A stretch of 64,000 nt of DNA from Pseudisothecium myosuroides (lineage: Eukaryota > Streptophyta > Bryopsida > Hypnales > Lembophyllaceae), in the NCBI GenBank assembly GCA_951799445.1, contig OX637289.1:6415321-6479320 (forward strand), written 5' to 3'. How positions within the stretch are numbered: position 1 is the stretch's first letter; each line of letters begins with the position of its first letter. The notes beneath the pieces are model-generated. The model was not told the DNA's origin. It did no database searches and saw nothing but the letters and a program-made list of their open reading frames with translations. A program made the translations under genes and the position numbers. Shown here piece after piece: positions 22,027-33,010 of this stretch.

Positions 22027-23033
22027 TGCAGTCCGTTTGGGAGCACGAAACATGGAAGTGCAGCAAAGTCTCGCATGAGAAAAATCTCTATTGCGCTGCC
22101 ATTTCTCTGCGCCGCTTGCCGCCATGTAGAGTAGGAGATCATGTCACCTCTGATGAAGCTAGATCATGGGAGGGACGGCAGAGAACTTGGATTCCAATTC
22201 CAGGTTGTAAATTTTATCAGTCTGTGAGTGCAGGACTCGAAAAACTGTTGCATATACCGCTGCCTGAATGATTTGTGTTGGAATGTAGACCCAACACAGA
22301 ATTGACCCTGTAACATAGAAGGACTGTACTTCTTTCAGTAAGAATTAAATGGGTAGAACCTGTGCCCACGAAACTGACATCTGATTATCCTTTTCATATC
22401 AAGTTTTCTATTCTATTCCTTTCTTCTTTCTTTGAATCCGCAAACTTGATTGCTTCTGATGCTTCTGGTGCTGTAAATACCAGTAAATCTGCAATTTGCT
22501 TTCGCTTCACAATGCTTAGAATCCTGTTCCTTGGAGACATGACTGCACAGGGAGGACATCCTGTCCGCCTGGGTTCTTATTTTTCATATGCTGTTGGTAA
22601 TTCGCCGTATGCTTGTCGTGCACTTCCAGCACTGACAGCATTAAAATAAAAATATTACTACGTACTTGTCAGTGAACTTGTTGCATTCTGGACTGCTGAG
22701 TAACCTTCCTAAATCCCTTCGACAGAGTAACAGCAGCAGAAACACACGCATCTCTTGTTACTAATCTGCCTTGCTTGTGTACCATTTGTCACCAATTCTC
22801 CATCGGTTGAGTCACCACAGGACCCAAGCCCTAAAAAAAAGTTTGCCACTTCGGAACACGAACTCTGCTCAGACATTCTAAAAGTGACCAAAACGACCAC
22901 CATCTCCAAATCTGGCGGATTTCCCGGGGCGCACGCGGCAAAGCGTGTGCTGGTCTGCTTGAAGTGCAATTCCCGAAGCCAGCACTCTATTGACAATGAG
23001 CTTGTAAGCAAGACCTTCACGTCTGTGAACAGA
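22027..23033 (+). other. IWS1 3' end and upstream/leader of the transporter gene
   Basis: 22027 to about 22340 is probably the IWS1 3' UTR; AAGAATTAAATGG near 22341 could lie near the poly(A) site. From 22731, after a TAA at 22728, the frame of transporter exon 1 is open for 101 codons up to the ATG at 23034 but contains no ATG. Its S/K/R-rich content (for example KRVLVCLKCNSRSQHS) could be part of a chloroplast transit peptide joined to an unseen upstream exon, or it could be untranslated leader. Confidence 0.4.
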
Positions 23034-26008
23034 ATGGCGGTGATGGAGAAGCTCCTCAACGCCTTCTTGCTGGGGCTTCCATTCTTCTTATGGGGCACCA
23101 ACATGGTGGTGATGGAGGAGGTCATGCCCAAGACAGGAGCGATGTTTATGGCGGCCACTCGTCTGATACCTGCTGGCGCTTTGATTCTCGCCGTCGCAAT
23201 GTCAGTGCCGAGCAAATCCACAGGCTTCTGCATTTCGATCTTTCCACGTGAAAGGCCCATTCAAAGAAATGCTCAATGTGATTGCACCGGATTTGCTTAC
23301 CGACAGAAGTTGTGGGTGATGTGAATCGCAGTTTGAGAGGGCGGAAATTTCCATCTGGGAAGCAAGCTTGGTTGTCGATCGCCCTTTTCAGCTTCATCAA
23401 TGGCGCTCTGTTCCAGGGTTGCTTGGTCGAAGGGCTGATGCGCACAACTGCTGGCCTGGGAAGTGTAAGTCCTCTGCACCTTCTACTTTGGTTTCTTCTT
23501 CAATTCTTCACCGAATCTTGTGCAGTGAGTTGTAAAGATTGTTCTGTGAATTTGCGATCGTTCTGTGAATTTGTGATTGTTCTGTGAATTTGCAATTTTC
23601 TAATCTTAGCAAGAATGTGAACAGGTGATCATCGACTCGCAGCCATTGACGGTGGCTGTGCTTGCCGCGGTTTTCTACGGGGAGGTTCTGGGACCCAAGT
23701 CCATCGTGGCTTTGGCATTCGGCATTTTCGGTCTACTCTTGATCGAGGTTAGTCTGCATTCATAAATATTCTTTGATAAGTATGCATTCATAAGCGCCTT
23801 ATGTAAACTGTTGGGTTAAGGGAAGTGCACATTGAAATGTGCTCTATTCGTGCATTTGTGACACAAATAGGCCACAACTTACTTTTGGCTCAAACAGGAT
23901 GGTTTAACTTATTCGTTCTTGATGGCATTAGTTGTTAATCTATTATGATTTAGTACTTGTTCACGAATTTGTTTTAACTTATTCAAGTGTCCAGAAAAGA
24001 CATGTTTTAGAATCCTATTTCTATTGCCACCAGGATTTAACAAAATATTAAACTATTTTAATAATGGAAACCATGCTCAATACTGTTTATTTGGATGCTT
24101 TTAGGATAAGGTCATTTTACATATCATTTACACTTTGTAATGTAGGGTTTTCTCAGACTCTTGCCGAGGGCTTTGTGGCATTCTATATAAAAGTCTTGTA
24201 GGGTTTTGTCAGTTGATTTTGGACCCACTCTACATAGATACAGAAGTCAATGCATTCTGTATCTTTGTGCTACATAACTCTCAATGAGATGACCGTGAAT
24301 GTAGGTACCAGTTGAAAAGCTGCAACCTCTGCTCCAGAATGAGTCCCCAAGCGGCAAGGACGCACCTCCTCCAAATTCAACAGAGAATTGGAGTATCTGG
24401 GATAGTGGGGAGTGGTGGATGTTGCTGGCTGCTCAAAGCATGGCTGTTGGCACACTTATGATGCGTTGGGTCTCCAAATTCTCTGACCCTCTCATGGTCA
24501 TTGGCTGGGTACGAATTAACCTTAATCTTTTTACTTTCAGCAATGCTTCATAACATTCTTGAAAAGAGCTCATAACTCCGTGGCCTCAATTGCTAACTCA
24601 AGGACGAATCAGGGTATCCAAGAATCTCTGATCCCTCGACTTTTTTTCTTCTTTTGACACATATCCTTTTACATCTTAGCGTTAAAAAAAAATTCCTTGA
24701 CATCAGTCGCTTCAGTAGCTCCTTAACAATAGCTCTTGGATTGACTCTTGTGATTAAGCAAAAAGCACATGTTGTTGCACGCCATGAAGCTTCAGCCATG
24801 AGGATTGAAACCAAATCATATCCTGTTTTTATATATGTTGTCAGGTGGACAGTAAGATGGGTGCAATCATACAACGGAAGAATGTTACGGTCTTGGTGCA
24901 TTTTGTAGAATAGAGAGCCATCGTAAGACCTGGACAGTTATAATTTACCGAAAGAGGCCCAGACTTATATTTTGATTCCGTTGCGTCTGGATCACTTGCT
25001 CAGAGAATGCGATGTTCTCATATTATGTCTTTGCCTTACAATGTTTTATCAGCACATGGTGTTGGGGGGTATTCCAGTCATGGCTCTATCATTTTGGAAG
25101 CACGATCCAGCAGTCAGTGGGCATCTGGGAGATCTGAGACTTGAAGATTGGGCCGGTCTTTTTTACACCTCCGTATTTGGTAGTGCTATCGCCACTGGTT
25201 TGTTCTTCTACAATGCAACCCGAGGTACTTGATGTGTCAACTTATCTCTTCCTAAATGTTTGGCAGACGACGGTGCTAGAGGTGAATTTTTTTTTTGTCT
25301 GAAATAGTGCGCATTGTAATGGAGAACTGTGCAGGAATATGGGTACTAGATAATACTTCACAGTTTGAAACAATATGCAGGGCATACCTTTAGTCCACAC
25401 ATAATTGGGAATATGTATTTCAACCTCTGATTCTGCAGAATCATAGCTGGTGTCTTATGTTTAGAAGCTTGAAAGGTTCGAATTCAAAATTTCCAGATCG
25501 AATAATAGCAACAAATTTGGAGTTTAAAAGGCATGTTGAATGTTTCCATGATGCAGGCAGTTTGACGGAGCTCAGCGCGCTCACGTTACTTACACCAGTA
25601 TTTGCTACAATGTTTGGGTGAGCATGTGCAATGCACCAATACCAACCATTCTTGTGACCTTGACAGCAATTTTTGGTTTCTTCTTAAGTAAATTTTTCTT
25701 CTTCAGTAAGTGGTCGTCTTACTTTAATATTGGATTGCTTAGGTCTCTAAATGCTTTCCGATTCTGAGGATTTTTTCCTGGTTTCGTTTTAAGTTGATTG
25801 TGAGAATTCTGTATTTTGACACTGAAACTGAATGCGTGGCAGGTACTTGTTGAGAAACGAAACGTTCACTGAGATAGGACTTGTGGGATCGCTTATCACC
25901 CTTGTTTCCATATTCTTCGTCAAGGTGGAGAAACCCAGAGACAGCGAACTAGTGGAAGAGGTGACCAAAACAAAGTATGAGGCAGTGCCATTAGATGCAA
26001 TCCCCTGA
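23034..26008 (+). CDS. EamA/DMT-family transporter, At3g02690-like, seven exons
   Basis: Exons are 23034-23200, 23332-23464, 23625-23747, 24305-24508, 25053-25224, 25557-25617 and 25843-26008. Together they give 1026 bases, 341 residues plus TGA, in one frame. All introns are GT-AG; the first donor (GTCAGT) is weak but keeps the phase and aligns with the family at RLIPAGALILAVAI/LRGRKFPSG. Two EamA repeats (about 8-140 and 172-308) give some ten membrane spans. Family motifs include LPFFLWGTNMVVMEEV, TAGLGS/VIIDSQPLTVAVL, WWMLLAAQSMAVGTLMMRWVS, YTSVFGSAIATGLFFY and LTLLTPVFATMFG. The tail is hydrophilic. The Arabidopsis relative is annotated as a chloroplast WAT1-related/DMT permease of unknown substrate, about 417 residues with a transit peptide. 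The true start may lie upstream (see 22731-23033). Confidence 0.85.
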
Positions 26009-26986
26009 AACGTCCTCTTGCTATACCTGTTTCTAGAGATTTCTGCACTGCCAATGTTTTATATTCTTACACTCTAGACTACTCTAGACTATTGGATTCG
26101 ACGACACTTCTTTGAAAGTGGTGGTGCCCATGGAATGCTTCCAAGTAGAAAATTCCAGGCAGACTTATGGGGAAACAAAGCTCACCCATACAAGTCGATT
26201 TAGGGTTTAGACCCTAAACCCTGAACCCTAATTCTACTCCAATTTTAATCTGCATTCAGCATTTTACCTCAGGAGACTGCTTCCACTCCAAACAGGTGAA
26301 GACCGATTGGGCCTCATTTTTTTAGCAGGTTTGAGCAAAGAAAACCAGCCCATGACAGGCAGAATGACTGGTTTGCCCTTGCCCTATTGGCATCGTTGAA
26401 CACTTGTAAAAAAAAATTCCATACAACGGCAGATGTGAGAAATGGGGAGAGCAATTGAAATTTTATGTTTTTGACAAAGTATGAGTTTGTTATGAATTTT
26501 TGAAATGTGTTGCCTAATTGGCCCAAAAGAGTCTACTACCCTGCAACCAATAAAAAGTGTATCCATAATGGTCATTTTACTCACCTAAAGCAATCACAAT
26601 ATTTCCTGACATGGCCATAACATGAAAGCCTAAAAGAGTCACTTGTAATGAATTTATACTCAAAAAGTGGAAGTTTCTATTGTAGTCACTAATCACTCCA
26701 TCACCATCATTCAAGGCTAACATTGATTGTAGCCACTAACTCATCTCGATGTAAGTTAGACTAAATTTCAATTATTGAAAAAAGTTTGTCATGGGTTGAT
26801 GCAAGATTTTAACCTTGTAACGTTGTTGTGGACATGAAGTGTTTGTTTGGATGACTTCACTTAAGATTTTTCATCTAATTTGTTTTTAAGGGGCTTGAGT
26901 ACATTTTTTGTGAATAGTATTATTATAGTATTATTTCCCTCACTACAATATTATTGAATTTTCTAAAGAAAAAGATGTTTAATTAA
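26009..26986. other. Transporter 3' region and AT-rich intergenic DNA
   Basis: No further gene. 26199-26230 holds telomere-like words (TTTAGGGT-TTAG-ACCCTAAA, then CCCTGAACCCTAAT), a telo-box-like hairpin and not a true telomeric array. Confidence 0.4.
26199..26230. repeat. Short interstitial telomere-like (TTTAGGG) hairpin
   Basis: TTTAGGGT and ACCCTAAA are perfectly complementary around a 4-nt loop. They are followed by degenerate CCCTAAA words. This is the plant telomere motif, but only three or four units are present. Confidence 0.6.
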
Positions 26987-27908
26987 CCCCTAAAGGACCA
27001 AGGCCTTTTTTCTGCCAAAAAACACTCAAAACTGCCATATCTATAGCAAAGAGTAAAAAAAATTGAAATTTGTTTTTTATTCATATCTAACCGTAGGATC
27101 TTACACCTATCTAGTATGAAAGTGTGTGGAAAAAATTTCAGAATTTTTGACCGCACAGATTGCAAGATATCTGCGTTTAAAGTGAAAAAAACAAGTTTTT
27201 CAGCACATTGTAGGACCAGATTTTTTGACTTTGAACATTTTTAACTTCAAACTTTTGCACTACAGAGTTTTGAGCTTTAAATCTTTACAGTGGAGAATTG
27301 AATTGAGAGTCTAGGGGAAAAAAAAATTCAAAAAAACTTAATTATCATTCTTAAATAAATTGTTAAGTAGAAGTAGGTACGAGATAGAAGGAAAATCTAA
27401 AATATTCATATATTTTAGATGGAATTAAAATTCACTAATCCCAATGGTGAGATTGTTCTAACAAGTAAACTAAACCATGCAAAAAAAAATTGAAAAATTT
27501 GAAAAATTGCTTTCAGAAATGAATCCTACAAGTTATTTTTTCAAAAAGATGCTCTAACTGCCCAAAAAACAAGAATGTCCATAACTTTCTCATAACATAT
27601 CCAAATGAAATGAATTAAAGCTTTCTAGATAGACAAAAATATAATCTATGAAAAAAAAGATTTAAGAAAATTCAAATTTTTGTCCATTTTTTTTTGTTGC
27701 CCGAGCTACCCACCGTCCCCTGTTTTGAGCTTATTTGGTCATAACTTTTTTTCCTGGGCACCGATTGTGACAAAAATTACATTCCCACAAAGCTTATCAA
27801 TTTTTCTATCTCCAAAGAAAGTTTCAAAAAATCACCACAAAATTTCAGCCCGTAGGTACCTGCCCAAAAACGCATTTGTCCCCTGAACGGACAATAGTCT
27901 TTTAGGGG
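26987..27908 (-). mobile_element. TTAA-flanked piggyBac-like element, copy C
   Basis: The 922-bp copy starts CCCCTAAAGGACC and ends TCTTTTAGGGG (two changes), with TTAA at 26983-26986 and 27909-27912. The left end (TTTTTTCTGCCAAAAAACACTCAAAACTGCC region) is the reverse complement of the right end of copy B. There is no transposase frame. Confidence 0.8.
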
Positions 27909-27912
27909 TTAA

Positions 27913-29699
27913 TGGATCACTTTGTAATGTATTTTTGCCATTTTTTACTATTTACGTTTTATTTGAATTTTAGCTATATAAATGATGTTTATGCAATTTG
28001 ACTCCAACTAATGAAATGGGACTTATCAAGTAGGTTTAGTTTCTGCTCCAATTGTAAATTTTGAAAATTCATAAATTTCAATATTTTATAGCAATATGAA
28101 CTTTGAACCTATAACCATGGTTTGTTGATTTTCTAATTTTAGGGCAATATAATCACTTTGGTTTGCACCATGATATTATACACTACAATATACATCTGTG
28201 GTAAAAAGTTTAAATTTTTAAAATATATTCTATATTAAATATGAATTTTCTTCAGTTTTTTCTTAAGAAATCAACAATAATTTCATTTCTTTTAATTTGG
28301 AAAAATGGCACCAAACAAAGTATTGGACAGTGAAGTTTTAAATCAATGCTCTTGGGCCCTGCCTTCTAGGATTAATGGGTCATTCTCATATCTAGTTGCA
28401 GAATGGCAACAAACAAAGTAATAGACAAGTGAAGTTTAAAATTAGTGGTCATGGGCCCGTCTTTCTAGGTTAATGACTCATTTCTAAGTGTCTATGATGG
28501 ATCTTCTATACAAAATAGTGAAATTAAGTTGCCTTACCTCAAATAAATTACCTCATGATTCAATGCTTGTCACACAAAATCGCATGTAACTCTCTGAATC
28601 GGGCCTTGAATTGGTACACTAATCTATGCCATACATATGGCTCTGGATTGAATGCATAATTGTAGAGTAGCAGTGAATATTTATATAGTGTGGGCTATCG
28701 AGACATTAGTGTGGGGCAACCTAATTTCACTATTTGTGTAGCTGTCATAGGTTGGTTTAACTAGAGAGACTTTCTTTTGTTGAATCTTATTTATTTTTTA
28801 CCATCACACATATTGTTCTTCTCTGTTTCTAGTCGCATAAGGTAGAAGCACCCAAATTAGACAGGATTCGTTTATGGACATCTACAAAAGGACCTAAATC
28901 CACATGCAAGTGAATCCAAAGTAGAGAGGTGGGGACCCAAAGTAGACACATGCAATTCCGAGAAGTTGTCATTGTTGTGAGGAGATTCTTGCGTTGGCCA
29001 ATAACTTGTGCAGGATGTAAGCTTACAATGTGTCACTTTTGGGTTGTTTCCGTGTCCATTTTGGTAATAGTCTAGTGTCTACAGTAGATGCATCTATGGA
29101 ATTGTTTTCAAAAATTCATATTATATTCATAACAAGCTCGGGAAAATACAAAACTAATTTTGTTGGTTTCCCAAATCATTTCCTAACCATCTCCTATCAT
29201 TTTGTTCTGTAGCTACCCCTGCAGATCTTGAATAAGTGTCACATTTAGGTGCTTCTACCTTAAAGTTTGACCCCCGCCATCTGAATTATATTGTTTTCAC
29301 ACTATAATTTAGTGTCTTTTTCACACTGAGACTGAAAGCCGTTGTGGGCTGTGCAAAACAAATGCAAAAACTTTCAAACCCCTTGTGCATTCAAGGTGAC
29401 TCATGGTGTAAACGCATCCATTATAAATTTATAATAGTGCAGGTCAGGTGAGGTGTCGGGGCGTGCGTGTTGAGAAGAACTTATTGACACGTGGGCAACT
29501 GGTCCTCCTCCGTCCAGTCCAAAAGCCGTTTCCCCTCTAGATTAATAAATTAAAAACGGCTTTGAAATTGACGACGGAGTGTTGCGCCTTCAAGAGGATT
29601 CAATAACTTAACTTTAGTCTTCTTCAAGAATGGTTCAACTCTGAATTTGCCAACCAATGATTTTGATCCTTTCAATGTGCTACAATATGATGCAGGGCG
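27913..29699. other. AT-rich intergenic DNA, no gene
   Basis: 28310-28330 and 28395-28440 share words (AAACAAAGTAWTRGACARTGAAGTTTAAA), a diverged direct duplication of about 85-90 bp. 29440-29590 is locally GC-richer and contains CACGTG (G-box core) at about 29489-29494, but no frame or homologue is seen. Confidence 0.35.
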
Positions 29700-29703
29700 T
29701 TAA

Positions 29704-31494
29704 CCCCTAAAGTCCCGTTGTCCCCTCGGGGGACAAAAGGGATTTCGGGCAGGCTCTTTCGGTCTCAATATTTGTCATAATTTTCTGAATTTTTTTTGTG
29801 AAGATAGAGAATCACATTAGTTTTCCAAAAATGTAATTTTTATTTCAATCGGTGCCCGGGAGCAAAAGTTATGGTACAAAACCCCCAAATTTTAGTTCGG
29901 CGGGCAGAAAAAAAACCTCACAAAAACTTTAGATTAAAATTTTTAAAAATTTGTTTCATATAGATTTTATTTTTATCTACAGCATCTTCTTGAAAAAATA
30001 ACTTGTAGGATTCATTTCTGAACCCAATTTTGACAATTTTTCAAAAAAAAAAGTTTCACAAGGTTAAGATTTTTTGCTAGAACAATCTCACCGTTGAAAT
30101 TAGTATATTTCAACTTTATCTTAGAGCTATTAATGATTTAATTTTTCCTTCAATCTTGAACCTACTTCTACTTAACAGTTTTTTAATGAGAGAAAACTAA
30201 GTGTTTCTTTTTTGAATTTTTTTTCCTAGATTCTCAACTCAATTCTTCATCATATAAAATTAGAAATTCAAAATCATTAGGGCAAAAATTTTAAGTTAAG
30301 AAGGTTCAAAGCCAAAAAATGTAGTTGAACAAGGTGCAAAAAAACTTGATTCCTTCACTTTAACCCCTAAAGGACCGGCATGCGTTTTTTGGCCGTATAG
30401 AAATTTTGGGCAGGTCCCTGTGACTAGAGATTTCCATATTTTAAGCTGAAATTTTAATAGAAGGTGGGAGCGAGGAATATCTTTCATATGCACTAAATTT
30501 CAAGACATTTGGAAATAGTAGTCAAAAGTTATGGCCAAATATGTTACTTTTTTTCGTAACTGGGCAGTCTGGGCAGCAAAAAAAATTTGGCAAAAATTTG
30601 ATATTTTTTTTTTTAATATTTTTTTTCTTGTAGATTATATTTTTGTCTATGTGGAAAGCTTTGATTCATTTCATTTGGATTTGTTATGAGAAAGTTATGG
30701 ACATTCTTGTTTTTTGGGCAATTAGAGCATCTTCTTGAAAAAAATAACTTGTAGGATTCATTTCTGAATGCTATTTTTGCAATTTTTCATAAAAAAAAAT
30801 TTCTCATGGTTTAGTTTACTTGCTAGAACAATCTCACCATTGGGATTAGTGTATTTTAATTCCATCTAAAATATATTAATGTTTTAGATTTTCCTTCTAT
30901 CTCGTACCTACTTCTACTTAATAAATTTTTTAGGAATGATAATTAAGTTTTTTTGAATATCTTTTTTTTCTATAGACTCTCAACTCAATTCTCCACTATA
31001 AATTTACGAAGCACAAAACTCTGTAGTGCAAAAATTTTGAGTGAAAAATGTTTAAAGTCAAAAAATCTAGTCCCGCAATGTGCTGAAATACTTGTTTTTT
31101 CAACTTTAAACGCAGATATCTTGCAATCTGAGAGGTCAAAAATTCTGAAATTTTTTCCACACATTCTCATACTAGTTAGGTGTAAGATCCTATGGTTAGA
31201 TTTGCAAAAAAAACATTTTTCATTTTTTTTTACTCCTTGCTATAGAAATGGCAGTTTTGAGTGTTTTTTGGCAGAAAAAAAGCCTTGGACCTTTAGGGGT
31301 TAAATGCAAATATCTTGCAATCTACATGGTCAAAGTTTCTGAAATTTCTTCCACACATTCTTATACTAGTCTAGTACAAGATCCTAAGGTTAAATATGCA
31401 AAAAAAACATTAAACTTTTTTTTTTTGCTCTTTGCTATAGAAATGGCAGTTTTGAGTGGTTTTTGATGGAAAAATGACCTTGGGACTTTAGGGG
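29704..31494 (+). mobile_element. TTAA-flanked piggyBac-like element, copy D, split by copy E
   Basis: The left end is CCCCTAAAGTCCC with TTAA at 29700-29703; the right end is GGGACTTTAGGGG with TTAA at 31495-31498. A subterminal hairpin TTGTCCCCTCGGGGGACAA sits near the left end. Removing copy E and one TTAA leaves an 851-bp element collinear with copies A to C. It is non-coding. Confidence 0.8.
30364..31299 (+). mobile_element. piggyBac-like element, copy E, nested inside copy D
   Basis: A 936-bp element begins CCCCTAAAGGACC and ends GGACCTTTAGGGG, with TTAA at 30360-30363 and 31300-31303. The host copy D had CACTTTAAATGC at this point, the same context seen in related copies, so E landed exactly in a pre-existing TTAA. 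It is non-coding; the 116-codon plus frame at 30953-31303 is fortuitous. Confidence 0.85.
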
Positions 31495-31498
31495 TTAA

Positions 31499-32720
31499 CT
31501 AAAGTGCCGGTCATTTGATGTCTATGGTTTTTTTTTGTCTTTTTTTGTTTGTTTGTTTGTTTGTTTTGTTTGTTTGTTTGTTGATGTCTATGGTTTTACT
31601 CCTGGAGAAAAGACTGAAATTTTTTACTTATGATAAAATTTGGAAATTTGGAATGCAAATTTGGAATCAGAGGCCCCAAATTAGCTAGGAGTGGTGCAAA
31701 ACATAGTAGGAGTGATGAAGAACACAAGACACTTGGCAACCACAAAATAGAGGTAATTCCTAACTTTTGCATACGGTTAAAAATGTCGCCTTCTTTGGTG
31801 CATTGAAACCTCCTTTCACTTGCCAACAAGAAAATCAACGACATTTTGACGAGTCTAATAACAGTAACTGGGGCACAGTAGCCAAAAAAGTGGCGGTCTG
31901 GGGGTACCCACCTTGTGATTCTGTGACACTTTTTTTTTTTTAAGAGAAAAGACCGACTTCAATCTCTGTGGTCAACTGACGAAGTTTTTAAATTTTGAAC
32001 TGGTTTTGCCACCTGTCAATGTCCGCCTACCGTTCCTTCAGTTAAATTAATCCATTTGTTGGCTGGTACGGTCTCTTCAAAACTCTTCACAGGTTACAGT
32101 TTACACAGTCTTCAGCAATGAAAGCTTGGAAGTTCAATTTGTCTTTTCATAGAAGTGGGCTCTGGGTGCATTCACACCAAGTCAGCAAAAGGGATATTTT
32201 AATGTGTTTTTTTGTTTTTGAAACATACGACCTTCAAGATCGCAGTCAGGATTGATACAACACATCCACCGGGCAACTGGAAAATATTTTTTAACTGGAA
32301 TTACAACTCCATGGGTACCCCTATCAGAACACAAGACGAGGAACACGAACAAGACCACCACGTGAGCAAAATCAGCACGTGGAATTGAAACGACAACCTC
32401 AGGATAAACCCAGAGGAGTCTCTACCGCTTGCCCCATCACCTAGGGTAGTTTAGGGTCGTTTCGGACCAGGATATCTTAATGTTGAGGGTATACTTGAAG
32501 ACCAGTGTTTTGTTTGTGGCAATTAATTGCAAAGTGTTGATTCTGGAAGAAAAAAATTGGAGGGCTTTGCAAATTATTCTCTGATGGATGAAATAACTTG
32601 GAATCATCCCAAAAAAATAAAAAATGGAATGATATCACAAAAATCTCAAGCTATTCTACCTTGGAAAATTGAAATAAAATACCTAAGTCATAAATCAAGG
32701 GCATAAATGTAAAATTGTCA
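31499..32720. other. Intergenic DNA with a TTTG microsatellite
   Basis: (TTTG)n runs from about 31543 to 31582, interrupted once, between two direct copies of GATGTCTATGGTTTT (31517 and 31583). 32290-32450 is GC-richer low-complexity sequence without a convincing frame. No gene is seen. Confidence 0.5.
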
Positions 32721-32727
32721 AGTTTAA

Positions 32728-33010
32728 CCCTTAAAATTCCAAGGTATTTTCTTCCTCAAAATCCCTTCAAAAATACCATTTCTGTTGTGTTGTTTCAATA
32801 AACTTACGAGATGAATTTTTTAGAATCTAATTATAGGATCTTGTACTACACTTTTACAAAATGATGTGGTAAAATTTTTGGAAAGTTTGACCATATAGAT
32901 TAAAAGATATTTGCATTCAAAGTGTAGTTTTCTTGTTGACCCTATCCAAGAGTTTCAAATGACTTTGATTGCCATTTGTGGATTTTTTTTTCCACTATGG
33001 GCTTTGATAT
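32728..33010 (-). mobile_element. Truncated TTAA-type element, copy F
   Basis: TTAA (32724-32727) is followed by CCCTTAAAATTCCAAGG and then by interior words of the family (CAAAAATACCATTTCTG, ATCTAATTATAGGATCTTGTAC, GATATTTGCATTCAAAGTG). The right end is missing, so this is a fragment. Confidence 0.55.

Noticed and set aside
26199..26230. Telomere or chromosome-end array
   Set aside because: Only a few TTTAGGG units, partly inverted, between ordinary unique sequence.
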